Part shown: piece by piece, positions 36,501 to 45,122 of the stretch
Numbering within the stretch: position 1 is the first letter of the stretch
How the letters are laid out: each line of letters starts with the position of its first letter
Assembly (NCBI RefSeq): GCF_033659955.1
Contig: NZ_JARUJP010000006.1
Location: forward strand, 1-64,000
DNA length: 64,000 bases
DNA from: Clostridium_AM tanneri
GTDB taxonomy: Bacteria > Bacillota > Clostridia > Clostridiales > Clostridiaceae
Direction of reading: 5' to 3'
Translations under genes and position numbers: made by a program
The notes under the pieces: model-generated
What the model was told of the DNA's origin: nothing
The model's input: the letters and a program-made list of their open reading frames with translations, nothing else
Database searches by the model: none

Positions 36501-37667
36501 TTACTCTATTATACTTCTTATTTTATCATTATTATACATAGTATCAGAATATTGTTCTACTATAATAGAAGCATACTTCTTAGCTTCTTTTATATTGTTG
36601 CTCTTGTAATCAATGATTGCTAAATCATAAAGGGATTCTTGTATATAACAGCCTTTTGGATACTTATTTATGTATTCCCTATAGTATTCTGATCCTCCCT
36701 TTCCACTGGCTTTGGCTGATTTAGCCAAATAAAAAATAATATGTTCATCTAAATAGCTGCCCTTCTTGTTTTCGTAAGCAATAGACATATACTCAAAGGC
36801 TTTTTTATAATTTTCACTTCTATAAAGTTCTAGTCCATTGTTATAAAAATATGATTCTGCCTTATCTTTAAATGTGTTTTTCAACTGATTATATAAGCTT
36901 CTGCTATTTTCATCTAACTTAGATGAATCCAGTTCTTTATCCTTCGCCCAAAAATCATATAGATTTTCTTTCATCATATCATTACTTAGATTAGCCAGTA
37001 TTTTATAATCTGTTTCTGCATTTGTTTTCTTTACGCTGACAGTTGGTTTAGAAATAGCTTCCTTTTCAGTATTATTGGATTTTTTATTAAATCCTGATAT
37101 GGCAATAGATGAAAAAATAATTGCTACTGCAGCAACGGAAGCAGCGTATAGCTTAAACTTTGAATATTTTTTCTTATCTATATAATCCTTCATTTCATAG
37201 TAAAAAACTTCTTCTTTGTTTATTAGGTGCATTTCTTCCAGTATTTCTTTACACTTCACATAATCCCTTTTTATAGCATATATAGAACATGTCAAAATGT
37301 CATCGTTTAGAGTTCTAAAGCCCAATGTTCTTAAAGAAAGCAGGTGAAATAAAGCCTCTTCATATTTATACTGCTTAATTAAGCTTACTGCTAAATTGTG
37401 TTTCTCTATACAATTATTAATTTGCTCAATACTTGATAAATATCTTTCACTAATTCCGTCTCTATAGTTTTTATTATTAAGAGCAAAAATCTTATATGCT
37501 TCTTCGAAGTTCCCTTTATATATAAGCATTAATGCAATAGCATTATTAAGTTTCTCCTCTTCTATCCCCGCAGAAGCTACTAAAGTTAGATAACTAAAAG
37601 CTTTATCTAAGCTTCCTTCAACAAAGTACTTCATTCCTTGTTTATAATACTGTATTAATTCCCCCAT
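36501..37667 (-). CDS. Single-pass membrane protein with TPR-like repeats on both sides
   Basis: 388 residues. N-terminal helical hairpins (about 1-165) look like TPRs; one membrane helix at about 174-191 (LYAASVAAVAIIFSSIAIS); a C-terminal part (about 215-388) again with TPR-like units of YfgM/BamD type (NYKKAFEYMSIAYEN, INKYPKGCYIQESLYDLA). It probably scaffolds a complex at the membrane. Last gene of an operon with a GrpE-like and a coiled-coil protein. The ribosome binding site is weak (GGGTGG), suggesting coupling to the gene before it, 26 nt upstream. Confidence 0.75.
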   Translation of the reverse strand: MGELIQYYKQGMKYFVEGSLDKAFSYLTLVASAGIEEEKLNNAIALMLIYKGNFEEAYKIFALNNKNYRDGISERYLSSIEQINNCIEKHNLAVSLIKQYKYEEALFHLLSLRTLGFRTLNDDILTCSIYAIKRDYVKCKEILEEMHLINKEEVFYYEMKDYIDKKKYSKFKLYAASVAAVAIIFSSIAISGFNKKSNNTEKEAISKPTVSVKKTNAETDYKILANLSNDMMKENLYDFWAKDKELDSSKLDENSRSLYNQLKNTFKDKAESYFYNNGLELYRSENYKKAFEYMSIAYENKKGSYLDEHIIFYLAKSAKASGKGGSEYYREYINKYPKGCYIQESLYDLAIIDYKSNNIKEAKKYASIIVEQYSDTMYNNDKIRSIIE

Positions 37668-37693
37668 AACAAACCACCCATTAACTTATTCTG

Positions 37694-38296
37694 CTAGTTC
37701 AGTACTGTTATTACTCTAGCAGTTCTTATAAACCTTATGTTTCTATCATTATAATAAAATCCCTTCTTTAAAACTTGAGTTATAGTATCATTAGATAAAG
37801 TTATATTTCTTTCTGTCCCTGCAATTTCATGCTTGCTTTTATCAAATTTATCTATATCAACATTTGGAGCATATACCGTAAGACCTACCTCTAAGTACTC
37901 TTTTTCTAAAAATCTAAGTAATGAATTAACTGTATTGATTAAAGTCATATCGTTATTAAAACTTGACTTTTGAATAGCTTGTCTTATGCCATCTATAAAG
38001 TCATAAATGTTTACATAAGCATTAATTATACTTTTTATCCTTTCTATACATCTCTTTTTCTCCTCATGGTCTTTATCTAAAACATTCTTCAGCAAGTTTT
38101 TGTTATTTACAACATCATTATTAATAACTTCCATGGATTGCAGTAAACTATATATACTGTTTAAACTACTTTCAAATTCCGCAGAATCCTCAAGTTTAGA
38201 TAAGTGTCCACTACTTAACCTATTTCCAGTATTACTGCCATTCTTCTCATAATCTTTTTTTAAACTTTGAATATCTTTAAATATATCTACTAACAT
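37694..38296 (-). CDS. Divergent GrpE-like protein
   Basis: 200 residues: a long N-terminal helical region (about 1-130) and a C-terminal beta domain ending KKGFYYNDRNIRFIRTARVIT, which matches the end of GrpE (GYxxxxRxxRxAxVxV). GrpE is the nucleotide-exchange factor of DnaK, but no Hsp70 or DnaJ gene is adjacent and the order differs from the hrcA-grpE-dnaK-dnaJ locus. It is therefore a paralogue, perhaps serving a dedicated Hsp70-like partner elsewhere. The AGGAGG in the end of the upstream gene is 15 nt from ATG 38296, which is long. Confidence 0.65.
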   Translation of the reverse strand: MLVDIFKDIQSLKKDYEKNGSNTGNRLSSGHLSKLEDSAEFESSLNSIYSLLQSMEVINNDVVNNKNLLKNVLDKDHEEKKRCIERIKSIINAYVNIYDFIDGIRQAIQKSSFNNDMTLINTVNSLLRFLEKEYLEVGLTVYAPNVDIDKFDKSKHEIAGTERNITLSNDTITQVLKKGFYYNDRNIRFIRTARVITVLN

Positions 38297-38306
38297 ATTC
38301 TTTCAA

Positions 38307-38741
38307 TTACTCCTCCTTTACCTTTTGAAGTTCATTTTTAAATTTTTCAACTATAGAATCTAGTACTTCCTTTAGCTCCTGGCTATCTGACTCCAAAGTT
38401 CTTGCCTTTAAATCATTACAATGGTTCAATATGTTTTTAGATACCTGCTTCATACTTTCTATTTTTATTTTTAGAAGTAAGTTATCCTGCATCAGCTGCT
38501 TGTTAACATTATTTATGATGGGAACAGTGCTTTTTATACTTTCCTCAGAGTTACTCAAAATATTTTTAATCTTAAGTTCAATTTCATTCTTCATTTCCTG
38601 CAATTTTTTTCTTTTTCCCTCATCATTGTCACCACTGAGCTTAGAGTAGTTAATTTCCGGTTCGCTAGACAGCTTGTCTTTGTCAATCTCATTAAAAAAA
38701 ATTCCCTTAGATTTAAGTGTTTCTATATTTAAACTATTCAA
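38307..38741 (-). CDS. Coiled-coil protein of unknown function
   Basis: About 144 residues, charged and almost entirely helical from residue 45 to 140, with heptad-like spacing (KKLQEMKNEIELKIKNIL). No known domain recognised. TTG 38741 is preferred, 6 nt after GAGGGAG; a GTG at 38756 precedes that site in frame. First gene of the operon; its stop is 10 nt before the GrpE-like start and carries that gene's ribosome binding site. Confidence 0.65.
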   Translation of the reverse strand: MNSLNIETLKSKGIFFNEIDKDKLSSEPEINYSKLSGDNDEGKRKKLQEMKNEIELKIKNILSNSEESIKSTVPIINNVNKQLMQDNLLLKIKIESMKQVSKNILNHCNDLKARTLESDSQELKEVLDSIVEKFKNELQKVKEE

Positions 38742-38937
38742 TACGCTCTCCCTCACTCTCTATATCCTTCGTAAGTATTAATATTACTAAATAGATATAT
38801 TTGTGCTATTATCTTATATATATTATAGTACATATTTATAACTTTTTCAAAATTTTGTAATTTACCTTATTTGTTACCAAATCATGTTATTTTTCCCTAA
38901 ATCTCATTATATTTTTAATTTCCTTATTATATAAAAA

Positions 38938-38972
38938 AACATCATAATTAGTAACTTAACTAATTATGATGT
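38938..38972 (-). terminator. Terminator of the 166-residue hypothetical gene
   Basis: ACATCATAATTAGT/ACTAATTATGATGT stem followed by T7 on the minus strand. Confidence 0.85.
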
Positions 38973-38996
38973 TATAAATCTACTAAAAAATTAACT

Positions 38997-39497
38997 TTAT
39001 GATAGATTTATTTTTCTAGATAAAATCTCTTCAATTTTTAAATTTATTCTCTCCTGTCTGGTAGTTAGTTTCTTTACATTATATTTATATATTAAACTTT
39101 TATTATTGGCCATCTCTTCTAAAGCTTTTTTTAGTACTTTTATTTCCTTGCTGCTTGTCAATGATGCCGTTATTCCTCCATCCCAATGTAAGTCATACCT
39201 TAACTCTTTTGCATAGTCAGTAAACTGAAAAAACATTTTACAGCTATCTCCACTAATATTTTCATCACTTATTACTACCCTGCTTTTGTCTACTGTAAAA
39301 TACAGTATAAGATTTTCTGAAGCATAGCTATCTCCAAAGTATAAGTTAAAACCCTCCACAAAACTAGCATTGTAAATATCACTGCCAGCTATATAATTTA
39401 GTAACTCCTTAACATTATTCTTGTAGCTTATATTAGTTTTTAGCTTGTCTATCTTTACTGCTAGAGTTTTTGGAACCTTTTCACTGCCGTTAAACAT
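38997..39497 (-). CDS. Hypothetical protein upstream of the GrpE-like operon
   Basis: 166 residues, mixed alpha/beta, soluble; family not recognised. It contains YIAGSDIYNASFVEGFNLYF and a helical Lys-rich C-terminus (EEILSRKINLS). ATG 39497 is chosen because AAGGGGAG lies 7 nt upstream; a Met ten codons earlier has no such site. Its own terminator separates it from the operon that follows on the same strand. Confidence 0.65.
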   Translation of the reverse strand: MFNGSEKVPKTLAVKIDKLKTNISYKNNVKELLNYIAGSDIYNASFVEGFNLYFGDSYASENLILYFTVDKSRVVISDENISGDSCKMFFQFTDYAKELRYDLHWDGGITASLTSSKEIKVLKKALEEMANNKSLIYKYNVKKLTTRQERINLKIEEILSRKINLS

Positions 39498-39640
39498 ACC
39501 ACAACTCCCCTTTGTAGTAATATTCATACTCTATATCTATTCTATTTACTTAAAATAATTACAAAAATAGAGTTCCTTAATGACAGTGTTATTAGTTTAA
39601 GTTAATGGGTAAAGAGTTAATATTCTCTCTATACAAATAA

Positions 39641-39675
39641 AAAAATCCCCAGAGGATACCCTCTGAAGGATTTTT
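39641..39675 (-). terminator. Terminator of the preQ1-controlled operon
   Basis: AAAAATCC..AGAGG/CCCTCT..GGATTTTT stem with T-run, 22 nt past the ECF gene stop. Confidence 0.85.
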
Positions 39676-39696
39676 CTTTTAGATAAACAATCTATG

Positions 39697-40287
39697 TTAG
39701 AAAGCACTTCTACCTATTTCACTTGGATTATTAGTTCTTTTTAATCTTAATATAATCTGTTTAGGCATCCATTTAAGAGAAAGAAGAGCAGCAGCTACAG
39801 CTATACTCTTATCTAAAATATCTGTAAAAATTTGAACTGTGAAAACACTTTTAAAAAGATTTACTCCGCTACTTCTAAGTATTGCAACTACGTAGGAAGA
39901 TCCAGAGGAAGTGATTCCTCCAAATGCAAAAGCTGCTATTATTGAAGCAACTAATGACCCTGAAACAGTAATTGCTAATATCCCCACAGGAATCCAGATT
40001 CCTTTCAATATATTTTTGCTATATAGTACTCCTGATACTATTGCTATAACTATTTGAGCTGGGGTGAAAAAGAATGAAACGGGGTCAAAAGCAATAGTTG
40101 CCACTAAGCTACTTATGATTCCTACCATAACCCCATAGGTTGTTCCCATTAAAAAAGAGGCTAAAATAGTTCCTATGGTATCAAGATAAACAGGAAGTTT
40201 TAAGTTAAGTGCAATAAAGGAACCTGCTATATTTATATTTGCACATAGTGCAATGATTACAATGTGAAAAGGTGATATTTTTTTCAT
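39697..40287 (-). CDS. ECF transporter S component, candidate queuosine/queuine importer
   Basis: 196 residues with about six hydrophobic helices and the S-component pattern (LKLPVYLDTIGTILASFLMG, then FDPVSFFFTPAQIVIAI). An S component gives substrate specificity and needs a shared EcfA/A'/T module encoded elsewhere. It follows a nucleoside hydrolase by 12 nt, behind a preQ1-I riboswitch. This matches the QrtT-type arrangement described for queuine/queuosine salvage, so that is the most likely substrate; QueT-type preQ1 uptake is the alternative. AAGGAGG precedes ATG 40287. Confidence 0.82.
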   Translation of the reverse strand: MKKISPFHIVIIALCANINIAGSFIALNLKLPVYLDTIGTILASFLMGTTYGVMVGIISSLVATIAFDPVSFFFTPAQIVIAIVSGVLYSKNILKGIWIPVGILAITVSGSLVASIIAAFAFGGITSSGSSYVVAILRSSGVNLFKSVFTVQIFTDILDKSIAVAAALLSLKWMPKQIILRLKRTNNPSEIGRSAF

Positions 40288-40299
40288 ATTCTCTCCTCC

Positions 40300-41277
40300 T
40301 TAATAACTATATTTGTTATCCTTCAGTACTAAAGCTATATCCTCTGTAAATTCAGGAAATAATCTAGTCAGAAAAATCTCCATAAATTTATGGCTTTGGA
40401 CTTTGTCTAGTACAAAACAATTAGATTTATGTTTATAGAAGTTGCCACAATCTACCACTGTCTGACCTATAGCAATTCCTTCTGTAACTACATCCACATA
40501 GGAATCAAATCCACTACATAATGTTCTATCCATAAAGTAAGCTACAGCTAAAGGATCATTTATGACACATCCAAGTGTTCTCTCCTGTTTCCAGTGAAAG
40601 TCCACGTAGAATCTAATAATATCTACAATAAACCTTGAAAGCTCAGTATTCATCTGTCTTAAAAGTTCTATATAGTTTGGAGTTAACACTATCTCTCTTG
40701 TAACATCTAAGCCTACCATAGCCATAGGTATAGTTAAGTGGTCAAAGACATATTTTACTGCATGTGGATCAACCCAGTAATTAAATTCAGCCACTGGGGA
40801 ACAGTTGCCATGACTCTTGAAAGTTCCGCCCATAGAAACTATTTCCTGAGCCTTACTAAAAGTCTGTAAATCTTTCTCCATAGCTCTGGCAATATTGGTA
40901 AGAGGGCCTAAAGCTATTATACTTATAGATTCTTCCTTTTCTATGGTACTTAAAATAAAATCTACAGCTCCATTTTTTATGATAGCTTCTGAAACCTCTG
41001 ACATAAAGGTTGCTCCTAGTCCATCATCACCGTGAGTATCTTCTGCAGTAACTAGTTCTCTTACAAGAGGAACTTCTTCTCCTGCATAAACTGGTACATC
41101 CAGTCTATTTAATAACTTCAGAACCTTTAAAGCATTCTTAGCTCCCTGAAGTGCTGGAACATTCCCTGACACAGTAGTAATTCCTAAAATCTCTAGTTCT
41201 GGACTTTTTAAAGCAAGTATTAGGGCCAGTGAATCATCAATACCAGGATCACAATCAATAATTACCTTTTTCCTCAT
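40300..41277 (-). CDS. Inosine-uridine-type nucleoside hydrolase, candidate queuosine hydrolase
   Basis: 325 residues. The N-terminal DCDPGIDD calcium/ribose-binding motif (residues 8-15) and a later NYWVDPHAV segment place it in the nucleoside N-ribohydrolase family. Because its leader has a preQ1-I riboswitch and its partner is an ECF S component, release of queuine from queuosine (QueK-like) is the best prediction; ordinary purine or pyrimidine nucleoside cleavage is the alternative. ATG 41277 follows GAAGGAG by 8 nt. The upstream in-frame extension covers the riboswitch expression platform and is not coding. Confidence 0.88.
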   Translation of the reverse strand: MRKKVIIDCDPGIDDSLALILALKSPELEILGITTVSGNVPALQGAKNALKVLKLLNRLDVPVYAGEEVPLVRELVTAEDTHGDDGLGATFMSEVSEAIIKNGAVDFILSTIEKEESISIIALGPLTNIARAMEKDLQTFSKAQEIVSMGGTFKSHGNCSPVAEFNYWVDPHAVKYVFDHLTIPMAMVGLDVTREIVLTPNYIELLRQMNTELSRFIVDIIRFYVDFHWKQERTLGCVINDPLAVAYFMDRTLCSGFDSYVDVVTEGIAIGQTVVDCGNFYKHKSNCFVLDKVQSHKFMEIFLTRLFPEFTEDIALVLKDNKYSY

Positions 41278-41309
41278 TTTATCTGTCTCCTTCAATATTT
41301 TTTGCGAAA

Positions 41310-41356
41310 GTACGGCAAAACAAAAAAAGCCGTACCTAAGGATACAGCATTCCAAT
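41310..41356 (-). terminator. Terminator/antiterminator platform of the preQ1 riboswitch
   Basis: On the minus strand GCTGTATCC pairs with GGTACGGC and is followed by T7 (terminator). The competing pair is CTAAGG, the aptamer 3' end, with CCTTAG (antiterminator). A second stem GTACGGC/GCCGTAC lies just beyond. Ligand binding should hold the CTAAGG end and allow termination: an OFF switch. Confidence 0.8.
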
Positions 41357-41391
41357 CCTTAGTTTTTTATAGAGGGAGTTCGCGAACCTCT
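41357..41391 (-). promoter_or_regulatory. PreQ1 class I riboswitch aptamer
   Basis: Minus strand: AGAGGTT, a short loop, CCCTCT stem, then the A-rich tail TATAAAAAACTAAGG that pairs back into the loop. This is nearly identical to the preQ1-I consensus. A CACC/GGTG hairpin precedes it. It lies about 80 nt upstream of the nucleoside hydrolase start. Confidence 0.93.
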
Positions 41392-41493
41392 CTCACCGTA
41401 AGGTGAAATTTTATTTACAACCTAATAAAGTTTATCATATAAATAAAGTTAAGTAAATATGTATAGGGTTGTAATTACAGAATTTAAATTAAA

Positions 41494-41509
41494 GGTAGCC
41501 ATTGCTACC
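41494..41509 (-). terminator. Hairpin after the MATE gene
   Basis: GGTAGC/GCTACC stem with TTTAATTT following on the minus strand, about 50 nt past the stop. Confidence 0.6.
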
Positions 41510-41561
41510 CCTAATTTATACTTTAACATAATATTTATCCAAGATTATTATATATATATTC

Positions 41562-42917
41562 TTACACCACTTTTGGTTCAGCATTTCCTAAACGCTTAAG
41601 TTCTTTAAACAAAAATACTCCTGTTAAAATAGAAGAAAGAGCATCAGCCGCTGGACCAGAAATCCATACTCCATTTAACTTTAAAAAGTTAGGCAAAATA
41701 AGCAGCAATGGCAGCAGCATTATAACTTGCCTGGACAAACTTAAAAATACAGAAACTTTTGCTTTTCCTACTGCTTGAAAATAATTTGAACTTACAATTT
41801 GAAATCCTATAATTGGAAGCATCGCTAGAAATATTCTAATTCCTGTTGAACCTATATTTATTAGTTCTACATCTGTGCTGCTAAAAATGCTTATGATTGC
41901 TCTCGGAAACAACTCTACAATAATAAAACCTATAGAAGATACTGCCGTAGCCGCCAGTACTGCTAGCTTTAATGCCTTCTTTACCCTTGTGAAATTTCTA
42001 GCACCATAATTATAGCCTATAATAGGCTGTGATCCTTGATTTATGCCGAAAATAGGCATCAATATTAACATAGTAACACTGTTTATAATACCCATAGCAG
42101 CAATAGCAATATCTCCTCCATAGGTCTGCAGACTTTTATTAAAGGTTATATTAATTACTCCGGCAGCCAGTTGCATTAAAAAAGGAGATAACCCTATGGC
42201 AAATATTTGTTTTACAATATTAATATTTAGCTTTAAATTTTCAGTCTTAAGTTTCAGTGAACTTTTTTTACCCATAAAATATGAGAGTACCCATATAGAA
42301 CAAACCGCCTGTGACACTATAGTGGCCAAAGCTGATCCTCTTATGCCTAGATTAAAAACAAAAATAAATAGAGGATTGAAGATAGTATTTAGTATAGCTC
42401 CAATTAGCATAGTAATCATTGCCATTCTAGGATTTCCCTCTGAACGTATAATATTATTAAGTCCAAAACCTATATTTTGTAGTACAGCTCCTAGTAAAAT
42501 TACTGTAATAAACTCTTTTGCTAGAGGTAAAACCTCTTCACTTGCTCCAAACATTATTAACAGAGGTTCCTCAAAAATGAGCCCCAAAACAGTTACAAAT
42601 ATGGACACTAAAATAAGCAACGTAAAGGAATTGCCTAATATTTGTTCTGCCTCTTCTTTCTTTTTTTGACCAAGCTTTAAGGATACAGTAGCAGCAGCAC
42701 CAATTCCTACCAGCATTCCAAAGGCCATAATAACAATTGCTATAGGAAAGGCTACTGTTGTGGCAGAAATACCTAAAAGCCCTACGCCTCTTCCTACGAA
42801 TATTCTGTCTATAATATTATAAAGTGCATTTACTACCATACCGACAATAGCAGGAATAGAAAACTTAAGTAATAAACTTCCAACACTTCCTTCACCTAGT
42901 TGTTTAGATCTATCCAT
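41562..42917 (-). CDS. MATE family efflux transporter
   Basis: 451 residues with 12 hydrophobic helices in two similar halves, beginning LLLKFSIPAIVGMVVNALYN and with the second-half GINQGSQPIIGYNYGA motif, both MATE hallmarks. Na+- or H+-driven export of cationic drugs or metabolites. GGAGGAG precedes ATG 42917. Single gene; no regulator adjacent. Confidence 0.93.
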   Translation of the reverse strand: MDRSKQLGEGSVGSLLLKFSIPAIVGMVVNALYNIIDRIFVGRGVGLLGISATTVAFPIAIVIMAFGMLVGIGAAATVSLKLGQKKKEEAEQILGNSFTLLILVSIFVTVLGLIFEEPLLIMFGASEEVLPLAKEFITVILLGAVLQNIGFGLNNIIRSEGNPRMAMITMLIGAILNTIFNPLFIFVFNLGIRGSALATIVSQAVCSIWVLSYFMGKKSSLKLKTENLKLNINIVKQIFAIGLSPFLMQLAAGVINITFNKSLQTYGGDIAIAAMGIINSVTMLILMPIFGINQGSQPIIGYNYGARNFTRVKKALKLAVLAATAVSSIGFIIVELFPRAIISIFSSTDVELINIGSTGIRIFLAMLPIIGFQIVSSNYFQAVGKAKVSVFLSLSRQVIMLLPLLLILPNFLKLNGVWISGPAADALSSILTGVFLFKELKRLGNAEPKVV

Positions 42918-43010
42918 TTATTCTCCTCCTTTAATCCGCTAATATTATTATACCTTGAATCCTAATTGTTAATCTTAACATATACTCATATTAATTTAAA
43001 GTTATAATAA

Positions 43011-43039
43011 TTGTTTTGCGAGTAAACATTATTTATAGT
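43011..43039 (+). promoter_or_regulatory. Candidate sigma-A promoter of map
   Basis: TTGTTT, 17-nt spacer, TATAGT, ending about 56 nt before the map start codon. Confidence 0.45.
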
Positions 43040-43095
43040 AAACTGAAATTATTTACTAAATATAAAGTAGGATATGAAAGGAAGGATTGTTATAT

Positions 43096-43842
43096 ATGAT
43101 TATAACCTCTGAAAGAGATTTAGAAGCTTTAAAAAAAATAGGAAGAATAGTAGCATTAGCCCGTGAAGAGATGATTAAAAATATTAAACCAGGTATCACC
43201 ACCGCTGAACTTGATCGCATTGGTGAAGAGGTCCTCTCTAAATATGGTGCAAGATCTGCTCCAAGATATGAGTATAATTTTCCTGGTGCCACCTGTATAA
43301 GCATAAATGAAGTGGCAGCCCACGGAATACCAGATGAAAGAATTGTTAAGGAAGGAGATTTAGTTAATATTGATATATCTGCAGAGTTAGATGGTTATTT
43401 CGCTGACACTGGTGTTACTATAACCGTTGAACCTTCATCCTCATTAGCCAAAAAACTTTGTGAATGTTCAAAATCAGCATTTTACAAGGCTATGGAAAAG
43501 GTACGTCCTGGTGTTAAACTTAATCAAATAGGGAGAGCAATCCACAATGAAGCTAGGAATAATGGCTTTACTGTAATTAAGGATTTAACAGGTCATGGTA
43601 TTGGAAAAAGGCTTCACGAAGAACCGGAGTATGTTCCAAACTTTTTTGATAAGTCACAGGATTATCTGCTAAAAGAAGGACTTGTACTAGCAATAGAACC
43701 ATTTATCTCTGCTGGCTCTGAATTTACTGTAGAAGAAAAGGATGGTTGGACATTAAGAACTGAAGATAAAAGCTTAGTTGCCCAATATGAGCATACAATA
43801 GTAGTTACCAAAGGAGAACCTATTATTATAACCGAACTATAA
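43096..43842 (+). CDS. map: Type I methionine aminopeptidase
   Basis: 248 residues, the size of the bacterial type I enzyme. The five metal ligands are recognisable: Asp in NIDISAELDG, Asp in FADTGVT, His in GHGIG, Glu in AIEPF, and Glu in YEHTI. It removes N-terminal Met from nascent proteins. It is monocistronic here and not in the usual ribosomal-protein (secY-adk-map-infA) operon, so it may be a second copy. ATG 43096 follows AAGGA by 9 nt; a TTG at 43087 abuts that site. Confidence 0.94.
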   Translation: MIITSERDLEALKKIGRIVALAREEMIKNIKPGITTAELDRIGEEVLSKYGARSAPRYEYNFPGATCISINEVAAHGIPDERIVKEGDLVNIDISAELDGYFADTGVTITVEPSSSLAKKLCECSKSAFYKAMEKVRPGVKLNQIGRAIHNEARNNGFTVIKDLTGHGIGKRLHEEPEYVPNFFDKSQDYLLKEGLVLAIEPFISAGSEFTVEEKDGWTLRTEDKSLVAQYEHTIVVTKGEPIIITEL

Positions 43843-43905
43843 AAGTATGATGGGACATAAAAGTTTAGGTACACTGAACACCGATGTTCAGTGCACCTAA
43901 CTTTT
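43843..43905. repeat. Palindromic terminator sharing a 45-nt block with element A
   Basis: AAAAGTTTAGGTACACTGAACA at 43859 pairs with its complement at 43885-43905 around a 4-nt loop. It starts 1 nt after map and lies 17 nt from the converging cyclase gene, so it can terminate both. Bases 43843-43887 match 19015-19059 (start of element A) at about 40 of 45 positions, including the unpaired leader AAGTATGATGGGACA. Confidence 0.8.
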
Positions 43906-43921
43906 GTTATGCAATAAGATG

Positions 43922-45040
43922 CTACTTAGTAATCTCTCCATGCTGTATTAAATTACAGTTATCTCCTATACAAAACACCCTATTTCTTCCCATTTCCTTT
44001 GCTTTGTAAAGTGCCTGGTCAGCTTTACTGATTAACCTATTGGCATCTGTAACAGTATCTGGATATGTAGCAACTCCAATTGATACAGTACAGCTTACTT
44101 CTAACCCATTTTGCAATAAAAATTTATGTCTTTTTATTGCCATTCTAATCCGTTCCGCTACCCATGAAGCCTTCATATAGTTGCTATCTGGCAAGAGGAT
44201 AGCAAACTCTTCTCCACCAATACGTGATATAACATCATCAGGACTGCATACATTGCTTAAAACTACTGCTAATTGTTTAAGAACAGCATCTCCTGCAGGG
44301 TGACCATAACTGTCATTAATCCTTTTAAAATAATCTATATCAATTATTAGTATTGAAAATCTATCAATATCCTTGCCCACCCTATCAGTTAAGTTATCAA
44401 ACAATAAATTAAATTCTCTCGAATTACTTAAACCTGTTAAAAAGTCTTTTGTTGACTGTTCCTTAAACTTGGTGAAGATAACATAGGTCTCTTCAGCATA
44501 TTTTATCACATGATATATAGCTAAAGATGCTAGGATAGAGGTAATCCAAAACTCTAAAACTGTATTGTATAATTGATCAGATCCCTTTAAAGTAATCCCT
44601 AGCTTAATTGTAAATAACATAACGCTGAATAAGCACATGGCTGACCATTTTTCCCAAAGCCTTGCAGTTAACTTTGATATAGCTCCATTCCCAACAGCGC
44701 TTAGCATAATAGCTGTTACAGCTAGTATTGTTGAGAAATTCACCTTAAATAAAAGTATCCTAAACAAAGCTATTATAACTGCAGTAACTATAGCTGGGAA
44801 GGTTCCTGCATAAATGGCCACTATGATTACTGGAATAAACCTCAAGTCTACTAAAGAATTTACACTAGGCTGAATGTTTAATGTCATTAGAATCACTCCT
44901 AAGACTCCTCCTATTATTCCTGCTGTATATCTTATTTTCACCGAAGACTTATGATTTACTGGAGTATCCTTAAAAAATATAAAGCCTAAAAATATAAAAG
45001 AAATTAATATACTTATGTTAACAAATAAATCTCGCAGCAT
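43922..45040 (-). CDS. Membrane-bound diguanylate cyclase (5TM-GGDEF)
   Basis: 372 residues. About six hydrophobic helices (residues 8-185) of the 5TMR-LYT type, then a GGDEF domain (about 205-360) with the active-site motif GGEEF and substrate motif DIDYFKRINDSYGH. It should make c-di-GMP. The allosteric I-site Arg of RxxD is replaced (SPDD precedes VISRI-GGEEF), so product inhibition is probably absent. The c-di-GMP riboswitch and HD-GYP-like gene in this window may be linked in function. Single gene. Confidence 0.92.
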   Translation of the reverse strand: MLRDLFVNISILISFIFLGFIFFKDTPVNHKSSVKIRYTAGIIGGVLGVILMTLNIQPSVNSLVDLRFIPVIIVAIYAGTFPAIVTAVIIALFRILLFKVNFSTILAVTAIMLSAVGNGAISKLTARLWEKWSAMCLFSVMLFTIKLGITLKGSDQLYNTVLEFWITSILASLAIYHVIKYAEETYVIFTKFKEQSTKDFLTGLSNSREFNLLFDNLTDRVGKDIDRFSILIIDIDYFKRINDSYGHPAGDAVLKQLAVVLSNVCSPDDVISRIGGEEFAILLPDSNYMKASWVAERIRMAIKRHKFLLQNGLEVSCTVSIGVATYPDTVTDANRLISKADQALYKAKEMGRNRVFCIGDNCNLIQHGEITK

Positions 45041-45122
45041 TTTCCCACCTTCTCAATTATCATGTTATAATTTATTCTTCGTCATTATTTCAAATTAATT
45101 AAGGTGTTTTTATTATATTGAT

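Noticed and set aside
42196..42669. Plus-strand open frame of 157 codons opposite the MATE gene
   Set aside because: It lies wholly inside a clear MATE coding sequence and has no start signal of its own.
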